A DNA stretch of 64,000 bases from Bog-756 sp052326605 (GTDB taxonomy: Bacteria > Actinomycetota > Acidimicrobiia > Acidimicrobiales > RAAP-2). The number at the start of each line of letters is the position of its first letter. The first letter of the stretch is position 1. Of the stretch, positions 48,907-63,354 are shown piece by piece. The translations under genes and the position numbers were made by a program. The stretch spans positions 1 through 64,000 of the forward strand of contig JBKQMB010000049.1 of NCBI GenBank assembly GCA_052326605.1, written 5' to 3'. The notes below the pieces were generated by a model. That model saw only the letters and a program-made list of their open reading frames with translations. It did not search any database and had not been told where the DNA came from.

Positions 48907-51900
48907 TTGCCTACACGGTCCAACAGCCCGGAACGTTTTTCGTTTGCCAATATCGACGAGGCCTTGCCGTTGCCGGATCTCGTCGCCATCCAACGGGACT
49001 CGTTCCAGTGGTTCCTGGACCGAGGTCTGGCGGAGACGTTCAACGACATCAGCCCGATCGAGGACTTCACCGGCCAGCTGAGCCTGGAGCTGGAGTTCGA
49101 TCCGACCGATCCCGACCTGCGCCCGCCACCGAAGTTCTCGGTGGAGGAGTGCAAGGAGAAGGACATGACCTACGCCGCGCCGGTCTTCGTGCGGGCGCGG
49201 TTCATGAATGCCAGTACCGGCGAGATCAAGGAACAGACGGTCTTCATGGGGGACTTCCCGGTGATGACCGACAAGGGCACGTTCATCGTCAATGGCACCG
49301 AGCGGGTCGTGGTGAGCCAGCTGGTCCGTTCCCCCGGCGTGATCTTCCAACCCGGACGCGATGCGAAGACGGTGTTCACGGGCACCATCCACCCCTACCG
49401 CGGCGAGTGGATCGAGTTCGACGTCGAGGCCAAGCCGTCCAAGGACGTCACCGCCGGATGCCGCGTCGCACGCAAGCGCCGGCTGTCCCTGTTCGTGCTG
49501 CTGCGAGCTCTCGGGTACGAGGACCAGGCCTTCCTGGAGCGGTTCGTCCGCCACTTCGACTTCCTGGAGGGCCAGTGGGAGAAGGAGCAGAACCTCGCCC
49601 CCACCCGTGAGGAGGCGCTCCTCGAGATCTACAAGCGGGCCCGCCCGGGCGAGCCGCTGTCGGTCGAGGCCGCCCGCCAGTACTTCGAGAACGCCTTCTT
49701 CAACCCGAAGCGCTACGACCTGACCCGAGTGGGCCGGTACAAGCTCAACCGCAAGCTCGGTCCGGAGATCGAGCGGATCTCGGACATCTTGAAGATCGAC
49801 CTCGAGCGTCCCTCCCCGACCCAGGGCGTGCTCAGCCCCTCGGAGATCCTGGCTTCCTCGACCTACATGCTCCATCTGGCCAAGCACATGGCCGACGGTG
49901 AGTCGACCTATCGGATCGACGACCAGGACCACTTCGCCAACCGGCGGATCCGTTCCGTGGGCGAGCTCATCCAGAACCAGGTCCGAGTGGGCCTGTCGCG
50001 GATGGAGCGTGTGGTCCGCGAGCGGATGACCACCCAGGACGTCGAGGCCATCACGCCCCAGACGCTGATCAACATCCGGCCCGTGGTCGCTGCGGTGAAG
50101 GAGTTCTTCGGGACCAGTCAGTTGAGCCAGTTCATGGATCAGAACAACCCCCTGTCCGGGTTGGCCCACAAGCGCCGCCTGTCGGCGCTCGGGCCCGGTG
50201 GCCTGTCGCGTGAGCGGGCCGGCTTCGAGGTCCGTGACGTCCACACCTCCCACTACGGCCGGATGTGCCCCATCGAGACCCCGGAAGGCCCCAACATCGG
50301 CCTGATCGGGTCCCTGGCCACCTATGCCCGGGTCAACGAGTACGGCTTCATCGAGACCCCGTACCGCAAGGTGGTCGACGGCCAGGTTACCAAGGAGATC
50401 ACCTACCTGGCTGCCGACGAAGAAGAAGAGCACGTCATTGCCCAGGCCTCGGCCGCGCTCGACGACAACGGGCGCCTCACCGAGGAGAAGGTGCTGGTGC
50501 GTCGCGGTCCGCAGGGCACCGGCGTGCGGGTCGGTGCGGCCACCACGTCGTACGGCACGACGTCCGAGATCGACTTCGTGCCCCCGGCCGAGGTCGATCT
50601 GATGGACGTTTCTCCGAAGCAGATCGTCTCGGTGTCCACGGCACTGATCCCCTTCGTCGAGCACGACGACGCCAACCGGGCCCTGATGGGCGCCAACATG
50701 CAGAAGCAGGCGGTGCCGCTGGTGGTGCCCGAGGCCCCCTACATCGGCACCGGAGTGGAGGCCCGCGCCGCGCGCGACGCCGGCGACGTGGTGCTGGCCG
50801 AGGCCGATGGAACGGTGGTCGACGTCTCCGGTGACCAGATCGTCGTCGAGTACAAGGCCGGGGCGAAGGACCGTAACGGCAACGTGCTTGGCAAGAAGAC
50901 CTACCGGCTGGCCAAGTTCCGCCGGTCCAACCAGAACACCGCCATCAACCAGAAGGTGATCGTTGAGGAGGGCCAGAAGGTCTCCGACGGCGATGTGCTG
51001 GCCGACGGTCCGGCCACCCACAACGGCGAGCTGGCCTTGGGCAAGAACCTCCTGGTCGCCTTCATGCCCTGGGAGGGCTACAACTACGAGGACGCCATCA
51101 TCCTCTCCGAGCGTCTGGTGAAGGACGACGTCCTCACGTCCATCCACATCGAGGAGCACGAGGTGGATGCCCGCGACACCAAGTTGGGCGCCGAGGAGAT
51201 CACCCGGGACATCCCCAACCTGTCCGAGGAGATCCTGGCCGACCTCGACGAGCGGGGCATCATCCGCATCGGGGCCGAGGTCGGTCCCGGCGACGTGCTG
51301 GTAGGCAAGGTCACCCCCAAGGGCGAGACCGAGCAGACCCCCGAGGAGCGGCTGCTCCGTGCCATCTTCGGCGAGAAGGCCCGCGAAGTGCGGGACACCT
51401 CGTTGAAGGTCCCCCACGGCGAGCAGGGCACGGTCATCGACGTGCGGGTCTTCTCCCGTGACGATGCCCACGAGCTCCCCCCCGGCGTCGAGCAGCTGGT
51501 CCGCGTGTACGTGGCCCAGAAGCGCAAGATCTCCGAGGGCGACAAGCTGGCCGGTCGACACGGCAACAAGGGGGTCATCTCGAAGATCCTCCCCATCGAG
51601 GACATGCCGTACCAGGCGGACGGCACCCCGGTCGACATCATTCTCAACCCGCTGGGCGTGCCCAGTCGGATGAACGTGGGCCAGGTGCTCGAGTCCCACC
51701 TCGGCTACGCCGCCCGCTGGGGTTGGGAAGGTGCCGGTGAGTTGGCACGCACACCACTCCGGGGCACGGAGACCAAGACCCGCCCCCGGACCGACCCAGC
51801 GGTGTGGGTGTCCACGCCGGTGTTCGACGGCGCGCACTGGGACGAGGAGGCCGATGCGGGCCGCCACCCGACCATCCAGCAGATCTTCCGTCGCCTCAAC

Positions 51901-52481
51901 CCGGATGGCGTCGACGGCGCCGTGCAGGTGAACGACGACGGGAAGTCGACCCTCTACAACGGCCGGACCGGCGACGCCTACGACAACCCTATCTCGGTCG
52001 GCTACGTCTACATCCTGAAGCTCCACCACCTGGTGGACGACAAGATCCACGCACGTTCGACCGGTCCCTACTCGATGATCACCCAGCAGCCCCTGGGCGG
52101 CAAGGCCCAGTTCGGCGGCCAGCGGTTCGGTGAGATGGAGGTGTGGGCGCTGGAGGCCTTCGGTGCCGCCTATGCCCTCCAGGAGCTCCTCACCATCAAG
52201 TCCGACGACGTGTTGGGCCGGGTGAAGGTCTATGAGGCGATCGTCAAGGGCGAGAACATCCCCGAGCCGGGGATCCCCGAGAGCTTCAAGGTGCTCATCA
52301 AGGAGATGCAGTCCCTGTGCCTCGACGTCGAAGTGCTGGCGCCGGGCGGGGAGGAGATTGAAATGCGAGAGCTGGACGAGGACGTCTTCCGCACAGCTGA
52401 AGAACTTGGCATCGACATCAGCCGGCCCGAGCGTGGGTCGGACGAAGAAGATGCCCGACGCGCCGCGGAGAGAGGATTCTG

Positions 52482-52482
<1 letters not shown>
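48907..52482 (+). CDS. rpoB: RNA polymerase beta subunit
   Basis: 1191 residues. FANIDEALPLPDLVAIQRDSF marks the start of the family; the TTG at 48907 has GGGAGGAG 7 bases upstream, and an in-frame TTG at 48871 lacks one. The rifampicin-region segment FGTSQLSQFMDQNNPLSG and HKRRLSALGPGG carries the sensitive-type residues (Asp in FMDQNN, His in AHKRR, Ser in RLSALG). The later GEMEVWALEAFGAAY and the long FxxG-type C-terminal region are intact. The stop overlaps the rpoC start. Tandem promoters precede it. Confidence 0.97.
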
Positions 52483-56564
<4,082 letters not shown>

Positions 56565-56646
56565 GTGTTCCGGGCGTGCGGCGGGCCGGCGCGGCCCTCG
56601 TGCGCCCGACACCCCGGCCGGCCCGGCCCGGGCAGCCCGGCCGCGC

Positions 56647-56675
56647 TTGCCCGTTGGGTGGCGGTGCCCTAGCAT
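56647..56675 (+). promoter_or_regulatory. Promoter of the rpsL-rpsG-fusA-tuf unit
   Basis: TTGCCC (56647-56652), 17-base spacer, TAGCAT (56670-56675). A start near 56682 gives a leader of about 120 bases. Confidence 0.5.
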
Positions 56676-56801
56676 GGTTCCCTTGCGACTGCGCGCCCAC
56701 GGTGCGCGGCTCCTGCTCGCAGGGCGTCCGTGAGGTTTTGTCGGAAGTACGCCCGAGTCAGTCCTGAAGTATCCCTGCAGTTCACAATCTAGAGGTAGCG
56801 C

Positions 56802-57173
56802 GTGCCCACGATTTCCCAGCTCGTCCGCAAAGGCCGGGCCACCAAGCCGACCAAGTCGAAGACCCCGGCCCTGCGGGGTGCGCCCCAGCGACGGGGCGTG
56901 TGCACCCGCGTCTACACCCACACCCCGAAGAAGCCGAACTCGGCGCTCCGGAAGGTGGCCCGTGTCCGGCTGACCAGTGGGCTCGAGGTCACCGCTTACA
57001 TCCCCGGCGAAGGCCACAACCTCCAGGAGCACTCGATCGTGCTGGTCCGCGGCGGCCGTGTGAAGGACCTGCCGGGTGTCCGTTACAAGGTGATCCGCGG
57101 AACGCTCGACGCATCCGGCGTGCGTGAGCGGAATCAGGCCCGTAGCCGCTACGGCGCCAAGAAGGAGTCCTGA
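56802..57173 (+). CDS. rpsL: Ribosomal protein uS12
   Basis: 123 residues. TKSKTPALRGAPQRRGVCTRVYTHTPKKPNSALRKVARVRL and GGRVKDLPGVRYKV contain the two lysines (positions near 43 and 88) where streptomycin-resistance changes occur; both are wild type here. GTG at 56802 follows AGAGGTAGC. rpsG starts 2 bases after its stop. It shapes the decoding centre. Confidence 0.97.
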   Translation: MPTISQLVRKGRATKPTKSKTPALRGAPQRRGVCTRVYTHTPKKPNSALRKVARVRLTSGLEVTAYIPGEGHNLQEHSIVLVRGGRVKDLPGVRYKVIRGTLDASGVRERNQARSRYGAKKES

Positions 57174-57174
57174 C

Positions 57175-57645
57175 GTGCCTCGCAAAGGTCCAGCCGTACG
57201 ACGCGAATTGATGCCCGATCCGGTGTACCACTCGGTACTGGTCACCCAGGTGGTGAACCGGGTGCTGAGCCGCGGGAAGCGCACCTTGGCCGAGCGCATC
57301 GTCTACGACGCGTTGGCCGATGTGGCGGAAAAGAGCGGCAACGATCCGGTGGCCGTGCTGAAGAAGGCCGTCGAGAACACCCGCCCCGAGCTGGAGGTCC
57401 GCAGCCGCCGGGTCGGTGGCGCCACCTACCAGGTCCCTGTGGAAGTGCGGCCCCGCCGTGCCACCACGCTGTCCATCCGGTGGTTGGTCGGCTACTCCCA
57501 GCAGCGCCGTGAGAAGACCATGGCCGAGCGCCTCTCCAACGAGATCCGCGATGCCTCCAACGGCATCGGAGCCGCGGCCAAGCGCCGTGAGGACCTCCAT
57601 AAGATGGCCGAGTCCAACAAGGCCTTCGCCCACTACCGCTGGTAG
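57175..57645 (+). CDS. rpsG: Ribosomal protein uS7
   Basis: 156 residues, normal length: PRKGPAVRRELMPDPVYHSVLVTQVVNRVLSRGKRTLAERI, ENTRPELEVRSRRVGGATYQVPVEVRPRR and the C-terminal KRREDLHKMAESNKAFAHYRW. GTG at 57175 begins 1 base after the rpsL stop with GAAGGAG inside the last rpsL codons. It initiates assembly of the 30S head. Confidence 0.97.
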   Translation: MPRKGPAVRRELMPDPVYHSVLVTQVVNRVLSRGKRTLAERIVYDALADVAEKSGNDPVAVLKKAVENTRPELEVRSRRVGGATYQVPVEVRPRRATTLSIRWLVGYSQQRREKTMAERLSNEIRDASNGIGAAAKRREDLHKMAESNKAFAHYRW

Positions 57646-57717
57646 GAGCGGGCCGTAGCGGCCCTGCTCCGCGCCGCGGGCACTTTCCACGAGCACTACC
57701 CCGAGAGCTGACGAACC

Positions 57718-59814
57718 ATGGCTGAAGCCCCCACCCGGAACCACCCCCTTGCCAAGACCCGCAACATCGGGATCATGGCCCATATCGACGCGGGCAAGAC
57801 AACCACGACCGAGCGGATCCTCTACTACACGGGGAAGAACTACAAGATCGGCGAGGTGCACGACGGCGGCGCCACCATGGACTGGATGGTCCAGGAGCAG
57901 GAGCGCGGCATCACCATCACCTCGGCGGCCACCACCTGCATCTGGCACGACACGTTGATCAACATCATCGACACCCCCGGACACGTCGACTTCACGGTCG
58001 AGGTGGAGCGGTCCCTGCGGGTGCTGGACGGCGCGGTTGCGGTCTTCGACGCCGTGGCCGGCGTGGAGCCCCAGACCGAGACGGTGTGGCGGCAGGCCAA
58101 CAAGTACGAGGTCCCCCGGATCTGCTTCATCAACAAGATGGACCGGACCGGTGCCGACTTCGAGCAGGGCGTGGAGATGATCCGCGACCGCCTCGACGCG
58201 GTGCCGGCGGTGGTGCAGCTGCCCATCGGCGCCGAGGGCGGGTTCCGCGGCGTGGTCGACCTGGTGCGCATGGAGGCCCTGGTCTGGGAGGAGGGCATGG
58301 GCGAGGAGTGGGCCGTCGAGGAGATCCCTGCCGACATGAAGGACGCCGCCGACGAGGCCCGCCATCAACTGATCGACGTCCTGTCCAACCATGACGACAC
58401 GATCATGGAGAAGTACCTGGGCGACGAGGAGATCACCCCCGAGGACCTCAAGCGGGCCCTGCGCACGGTGACCCTCGGGAGCCACGCGGTCCCCATCCTC
58501 TGCGGATCGGCCTTCAAGAACAAGGGCGTCCAGCCCATGCTGGACGCCGTGGTCGACTACCTGCCCAGCCCACTGGACATCGCGCCGGCCGTCGGTACCG
58601 TCCCCCGCAAGGAGGGCGTGACCGTCGAGCGTCCCCCCGACGACTCGGCCCCGTTCGCGGCGCTGGCCTTCAAGATCATGACCGACCCCTACGTCGGCAA
58701 GCTCACCTACCTGCGGGTCTACTCGGGCAGCCTGACCAAGGGCTCCGGGGTGATCAACTCGACCAAGGACCGCAAGGAGCGGATCGGGCGCCTGCTCCAG
58801 ATGCACGCCAACTCCCGCGAGGACCTCGATGCGGTCTTCGCCGGCGACATCGTGGCCGCGGTGGGCCTCAAGCAGACCACCACCGGCGACACCCTCTGCG
58901 ATCCCGACAACCAGGTCATCCTCGAGTCGCTGACCTTCCCCGAGCCGGTGATCCACGTGGCCGTGGAGCCGAAGACCAAGGCCGACCAGGACAAACTGTC
59001 CAAGGCCCTCTTCTCGCTGTCCGAGGAGGACCCGACCTTCCGCGTCCAGTCCGATGAGGAGACCGGCCAGACGGTCATCTCGGGGATGGGCGAGCTCCAC
59101 CTCGAGGTCCTGGTCGACCGGATGCTGCGCGAGTTCAACGTGGACGCAAACGTGGGCAAGCCCCAGGTGGCCTACCGCGAGACCGTGCGCAAGAAGGTCG
59201 AGAAGGTCGAGCTGAGGTACATCCGCCAGACCGGCGGCAAGGGCCAGTACGCCCACGTGGTCATCACCCTCGAGCCCACCGGGCCCGGCGGCGGCTACCT
59301 CTTCGAGGACAAGATCACCGGGGGCGTCATCCCCAAGGAGTACATCCCCTCGGTGGATGCCGGGATCCGCGAGTCGATCACCTCGGGTGTGCTGGCCGGA
59401 TATCCGACCGTCGACATCAAGGTGACCCTCACCTACGGTTCCTACCACGACGTGGACTCGTCCGAGATGGCCTTCAAGATCGCCGGTTCGATGGCCATCA
59501 AGAAGGCCGCCAACCTGGCCAACCCGGTTCTGCTCGAGCCGGTGATGGCCGTCGAGGTGACCACTCCCGAGGACTACATGGGGGACGTCATCGGCGACCT
59601 TTCGGCCCGACGGGGCAAGGTCGAGGGTATGGAGCAGCGGGGGAACAGCCACATCATCCGGGCCCAGGTACCGCTGAGCGACATGTTCGGCTACGCTACC
59701 GACCTGCGCTCGCGCACTCAGGGGCGAGCCACCTACTCGATGCAGTTCCATGCCTACCACGAGGTCCCCGAGTCGATCGCGAAGGAGATCATCGCCAAGG
59801 CGCGAGGAGAGTAG
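57718..59814 (+). CDS. fusA: Elongation factor G
   Basis: 698 residues, five EF-G domains. G1 AHIDAGKT (21-28), G2 RGITITSA, G3 DTPGHVDF, G4 NKMD and G5 SAFKNKG. Domain IV has the loop near YIRQTGGKGQYAHV. It drives translocation. The ATG is 72 bases after rpsG, preceded by GAGAGCTGACGAACC, a weak ribosome binding site. No promoter is clear inside the gap. Confidence 0.97.
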   Translation: MAEAPTRNHPLAKTRNIGIMAHIDAGKTTTTERILYYTGKNYKIGEVHDGGATMDWMVQEQERGITITSAATTCIWHDTLINIIDTPGHVDFTVEVERSLRVLDGAVAVFDAVAGVEPQTETVWRQANKYEVPRICFINKMDRTGADFEQGVEMIRDRLDAVPAVVQLPIGAEGGFRGVVDLVRMEALVWEEGMGEEWAVEEIPADMKDAADEARHQLIDVLSNHDDTIMEKYLGDEEITPEDLKRALRTVTLGSHAVPILCGSAFKNKGVQPMLDAVVDYLPSPLDIAPAVGTVPRKEGVTVERPPDDSAPFAALAFKIMTDPYVGKLTYLRVYSGSLTKGSGVINSTKDRKERIGRLLQMHANSREDLDAVFAGDIVAAVGLKQTTTGDTLCDPDNQVILESLTFPEPVIHVAVEPKTKADQDKLSKALFSLSEEDPTFRVQSDEETGQTVISGMGELHLEVLVDRMLREFNVDANVGKPQVAYRETVRKKVEKVELRYIRQTGGKGQYAHVVITLEPTGPGGGYLFEDKITGGVIPKEYIPSVDAGIRESITSGVLAGYPTVDIKVTLTYGSYHDVDSSEMAFKIAGSMAIKKAANLANPVLLEPVMAVEVTTPEDYMGDVIGDLSARRGKVEGMEQRGNSHIIRAQVPLSDMFGYATDLRSRTQGRATYSMQFHAYHEVPESIAKEIIAKARGE

Positions 59815-60024
59815 GCAGCACGTGAGCCGGGTTCCCCCCGGATTGCACCGGCAGGTCGTACCTAGTCAGCCCAGCAGGACAAGTTCGTGAACCAGCGGGT
59901 CAACCGCTGCAGCGGGCAGCAGTAGCGCAGTACCACCGATACACGAGGAATGACGGAGGCAAGCGCCGCCGTCGTGGCGGGCCCGAAGGGGTACCGTCCG
60001 AGATCAGGGAGCATTACCCCAGCT

Positions 60025-61212
60025 ATGGCCAAGCAGAAGTTCGAGCGCACGAAGCCCCATGTGAACGTGGGAACCATGGGACACATCGACCACGGTAAGA
60101 CCACGCTCACCGCGGCCATCACCAAGGTGCTCCATGACAGCGACCCGACCACCAACTTCACGCCGTTCGACCAGATCGACAAGGCGCCTGAAGAGAAGCA
60201 GCGGGGCATCACCATCTCGATCGCCCACGTGGAGTACGAGACCCCCAACCGGCACTATGCCCACGTGGACATGCCGGGTCATGCCGACTACATCAAGAAC
60301 ATGATCACCGGTGCGGCCCAGGTCGACGGCGCCATCCTGGTGGTATCCGCCGCCGACGGCCCCATGCCGCAGACCCGTGAGCACGTGCTGCTGGCCCGCC
60401 AGGTCGGCGTGCCCTACATCGTGGTGGCTCTCAACAAGGCCGATGCCGTGGACGACGAAGAGCTCCTCGACCTGGTCGAGCTCGAGGTGCGTGAGCTCCT
60501 CAACGAGTACGAGTTCCCGGGCGACGACACGCCCATCGTGCGGGTCAGCGCCCTCAAGGCGCTGGAGGGCGACCCCGAGTGGGCCGAGAAGATCACCGAG
60601 CTGATGGAGGCGGTCGACTCCTACATCCCCGAGCCCGAGCGTGACGTGCAGAAGCCCTTCCTCATGTCGATCGAGGACGTCATGTCGATCACCGGCCGGG
60701 GCACCGTGGTGACCGGCAAGGTCGAGCAGGGCATCGTCAAGGTGGGCGAGGAGGTGGAGATCGTCGGTCTTCGCGACACCCAGAAGACCACGGTCACCGG
60801 CATCGAGATGTTCCGGAAGCTGCTCGACGAGGGCCGGGCCGGCGACAACATCGGCGCCCTCCTGCGTGGCACCAAGAAGGAGGACGTGGAGCGCGGCCAG
60901 GTGCTGTGCAAGCCCGGCTCGATCACGCCCCACACCAAGTTCGAGGCCACGGTGTACGTGCTGAACAAGGACGAGGGTGGGCGGCACAAGCCCTTCTTCA
61001 CCAACTACCGTCCCCAGTTCTACTTCCGGACCACCGACGTGACCGGCACGATCACCCTTCCCGAGGGGACGGAGATGGTCATGCCCGGTGACAACACCGA
61101 GATGACCGTCGAGCTGGGCAAGCCGATCGCCATGGTCGAGGGTCTGCGGTTCGCCATCCGTGAGGGTGGACGGACGGTGGCCTCGGGCCGGGTCACCAAG
61201 ATCCTCGAATAG
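60025..61212 (+). CDS. tuf: Elongation factor Tu
   Basis: 395 residues: G1 GHIDHGKT (19-26), RGITI, DMPGHADY, NKAD and the two beta-barrel domains. It delivers aminoacyl-tRNA. The frame is open for 25 residues upstream to an ATG at 59950; the Shine-Dalgarno sequence before 60025 is weak (GGGAG, 13 bases away), but MAKQKFERTKPHVN is the universal start. The 210-base gap from fusA contains inverted GGGGTA / TACCCC around the start region. Confidence 0.96.
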   Translation: MAKQKFERTKPHVNVGTMGHIDHGKTTLTAAITKVLHDSDPTTNFTPFDQIDKAPEEKQRGITISIAHVEYETPNRHYAHVDMPGHADYIKNMITGAAQVDGAILVVSAADGPMPQTREHVLLARQVGVPYIVVALNKADAVDDEELLDLVELEVRELLNEYEFPGDDTPIVRVSALKALEGDPEWAEKITELMEAVDSYIPEPERDVQKPFLMSIEDVMSITGRGTVVTGKVEQGIVKVGEEVEIVGLRDTQKTTVTGIEMFRKLLDEGRAGDNIGALLRGTKKEDVERGQVLCKPGSITPHTKFEATVYVLNKDEGGRHKPFFTNYRPQFYFRTTDVTGTITLPEGTEMVMPGDNTEMTVELGKPIAMVEGLRFAIREGGRTVASGRVTKILE

Positions 61213-61251
61213 TCCAGCTGTAGCGAACACCCACGAGAGGACGCCGTACCC

Positions 61252-61581
61252 ATGGCCGCAGAAGGCCCCCGCCAGAAGATTCGAATCCGCCTCAAGGCCT
61301 ACGATCACGAGATTCTCGATCAGTCCACCGAGAAGATCGTGCAGACGGTGCTCCGCACCCAGGCAAAGGTGCTGGGCCCGGTGCCCCTCCCCACGGAGAA
61401 GCACCGCTACACGGTCATCCGGTCGCCCCACAAGTACAAGGACAGCCGGGAGCACTTCGAGATGAGGGTGCACAAGCGCCTGGTCGACATCGTGGAGCAC
61501 ACCCCGAAGACGGTCGACTCGCTCCAGAGGCTCGACCTGCCGGCCGGGGTGGACATCGAGATCAAGATCCAGACCGTCTAG
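61252..61581 (+). CDS. rpsJ: Ribosomal protein uS10
   Basis: 109 residues: RQKIRIRLKAYDHEILDQSTEKIVQT, GPVPLPTEKHRYTVIRSPHKYKDSREHFEMR and TPKTVDSLQRLDLPAGVDIEIK. It also pairs with NusB/NusE in antitermination. ATG at 61252 has CGAGAGGACG upstream. Usually first gene of the S10 operon; here it is separated from rplC by 289 bases. Confidence 0.97.
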   Translation: MAAEGPRQKIRIRLKAYDHEILDQSTEKIVQTVLRTQAKVLGPVPLPTEKHRYTVIRSPHKYKDSREHFEMRVHKRLVDIVEHTPKTVDSLQRLDLPAGVDIEIKIQTV

Positions 61582-61611
61582 CAGGCGGCTCGTCAGGAGC
61601 CACCGGTTTGG

Positions 61612-61840
61612 TATAGAGTCATTGGTCGGCCTGATTCTCGGCCACACCATGTGAATGGGACGTGTTCGAGCGCCCGCCGGAAGACGGCGGGGACCTCGGG
61701 CCACACCAGGCGAGCGCTCCGCTCGGGTTGTTCCGAGCGGAGCGTCTGCGTGCAAGCCGATGCGAGCAGTGCGTCGGTGGAGTCGACAGGGCAGGGACAG
61801 CAGTCCAGCAGGAAACGATCGACACCGGCCGGTGTCGATC
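61612..61840 (+). promoter_or_regulatory. Structured leader between rpsJ and rplC
   Basis: The 61582-61870 gap has TATAGA (61612-61617) as a possible -10, a perfect 12-bp stem with a GTTGTT loop at 61715-61744 (CGCTCCGCTCGG / CCGAGCGGAGCG), and a perfect 24-bp palindrome at 61817-61840 (GATCGACACCGG / CCGGTGTCGATC), 30 bases before the rplC start. No T-run follows either. Feedback control of the downstream genes is plausible; L4 (rplD) is the classical S10-operon regulator. Confidence 0.6.
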
Positions 61841-61870
61841 CAGGCAAAGCGTCGAGACGGAGAAGCTCCA

Positions 61871-62533
61871 GTGGCCACCAAGGCGATCGTGGGCGAAAAA
61901 GTCGGAATGACCCAGATTTGGGACGACCAGAACCGGGCGATCCCGGTGACGGTGCTGCGCGTGGCCCCGGTCCGGGTGGTGCAGGTCAAGACACCCGAGC
62001 ACGAGGGCTACTCCGCCCTGCAGGTGACCTGGGGCCACCGACGGGCATCCTCGTTGACCAGGCCGGAGCAGGGCCACTACGACAAGTCCGGGGTGGACCC
62101 GGGCCGGAGCCTGGTCGAGCTGCGGATCGACGACGCGTCGAGCTACGAGGTCGGCCAGCAGCTGACCGCCGACCTGCTCCAGCCCGGTGAGCTGGTGGAC
62201 GCCACCGCAGTGTCCAAGGGCAAGGGCTTCGCCGGCGGCATGAAGCGGCACAACTTCAAGGGCCAGGGCGCCAGCCACGGCAACCACAAGAAGCACCGCT
62301 CGCCGGGCTCGATCGGCGCCTGCGCCACCCCGTCCCGTGTGTTCAAGGGGACCCGGATGGCCGGTCGGATGGGCGGCCAGCAGGTGACCACCCTCAATCT
62401 GGAGATCGTCCAGGCCGACTCGGAGCGGGAGCTGATCCTGGTCAAGGGCGCGGTGCCCGGACCGAGGGGCGCCATCGTGGTGCTCCGGGACGCGATCAAG
62501 GCACCCCTGGTCAAGGGAGGCAAGGCGTCATGA
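61871..62533 (+). CDS. rplC: Ribosomal protein uL3
   Basis: 220 residues: IVGEKVGMTQIWDDQNRAIPVTVL, GKGFAGGMKRHNFKGQGASHGNHKKHRSPGSIG and the tryptophan-free central loop with GARTPSRVFKGTRMAGRMG-type CATPSRVFKGTRMAGRMGGQQVT. GTG at 61871 has CGGAGAAG 5-8 bases upstream. The frame is open to 61655, but the added stretch is low-complexity and lacks L3 homology. rplD overlaps its stop. Confidence 0.96.
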   Translation: MATKAIVGEKVGMTQIWDDQNRAIPVTVLRVAPVRVVQVKTPEHEGYSALQVTWGHRRASSLTRPEQGHYDKSGVDPGRSLVELRIDDASSYEVGQQLTADLLQPGELVDATAVSKGKGFAGGMKRHNFKGQGASHGNHKKHRSPGSIGACATPSRVFKGTRMAGRMGGQQVTTLNLEIVQADSERELILVKGAVPGPRGAIVVLRDAIKAPLVKGGKAS

Positions 62534-63354
62534 GCGCGACCGAGTCGGCCATCGACAGCATCGATCTCGAAACGGCCACCCCGGCCCAGATCCGGCGGTT
62601 CCTGCGCCCGGCCCCGCAGGCGCGCACGGTGAACCGGCGGTCGAGTGACGGCGCCGAGCTCGGTGAGGTCGGCCTCGACCCCTCGATCTTCGGCATCGAG
62701 CCCAATCTGGACGTGCTGCACCAGGTGGTCACCGCCCAGTTGGCGGCCGCCCGGGCGGGGACCCAGTCGACGAAGACCAGGGCGGAGGTCCGGGGCGGAG
62801 GGGTCAAGCCCTTCCGGCAGAAGGGCACCGGACGGGCCCGGGCGGGCTCGACCCGTTCGCCCATCTGGGTCGGAGGCGGCGTGGCCCTTGGGCCCAAGCC
62901 CCGCTCCTATGCGCAGAAGACGCCGAAGAAGATGATCCAGCTGGCCTTGCGCTCGGCGCTGTCCGACCGGGCCTCCCAGGACCGGGTGGTCCTGGTCGAC
63001 GCGTGGGACTTCGAAATCCCGAGCACCAAGCGTGGCGTTGCCGCCCTCGAGGCACTGGGAGTGTCCGGCCGCGTGCTGGTGGTGCTGGGGGACGAGGACG
63101 GCTACGCCGACCGGTCCTTCGGGAACCTGCCCGAGGTCCAGACCATCATGGTGGGGGAGCTGAACTCCTACGACATCCTGGTCAACGACTGGGTGGTGTT
63201 CACCGACGGGACGCTGCCGGGCGAGAGCTCCGACCTGGGCCTCACGGGATCCAAGGGCGCGGCACCGGTCACCGAGGCCGCCGGTCCGGCACGGGCCGAG
63301 GAGTCCGAGGAGTCCGAGTCCGAGACGACCGAGGAAGAGGGCAGCGGATCATGA
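62530..63354 (+). CDS. rplD: Ribosomal protein uL4
   Basis: 274 residues against about 205-225 in most bacteria. The core (about 45-240) has STKTRAEVRGGGVKPFRQKGTGRARAGSTRSPIWVGGGVALGPKPRSYAQKTPKK, the exit-tunnel loop. A 40-residue N-terminal addition and an acidic Glu/Ser tail (last 35) are extra. Start overlaps rplC (ATGA) with AAGGGAGG upstream. L4 also represses the S10 operon in E. coli. Confidence 0.95.
   Translation: MSATESAIDSIDLETATPAQIRRFLRPAPQARTVNRRSSDGAELGEVGLDPSIFGIEPNLDVLHQVVTAQLAAARAGTQSTKTRAEVRGGGVKPFRQKGTGRARAGSTRSPIWVGGGVALGPKPRSYAQKTPKKMIQLALRSALSDRASQDRVVLVDAWDFEIPSTKRGVAALEALGVSGRVLVVLGDEDGYADRSFGNLPEVQTIMVGELNSYDILVNDWVVFTDGTLPGESSDLGLTGSKGAAPVTEAAGPARAEESEESESETTEEEGSGS

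Noticed and set aside
50090..50230. Rifampicin-resistance changes in rpoB
   Set aside because: The cluster residues (FMDQNN, AHKRR, RLSALG) are the sensitive type.
48823..52050. 1075-residue minus-strand ORF antisense to rpoB
   Set aside because: Codon-position shadow of a GC-rich gene; the rpoB product on the plus strand is unmistakable.
56989..59760. 923-residue minus-strand ORF antisense to fusA
   Set aside because: Shadow of fusA with no recognisable motif.
61655..61870. In-frame N-terminal extension of rplC
   Set aside because: Low-complexity, crosses the two hairpins, and L3 homology begins at the GTG at 61871 with a ribosome binding site.
60004..61989. 661-residue minus-strand ORF antisense to tuf
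   Set aside because: Shadow of tuf and rpsJ; Leu/His/Asp-rich with no domain.
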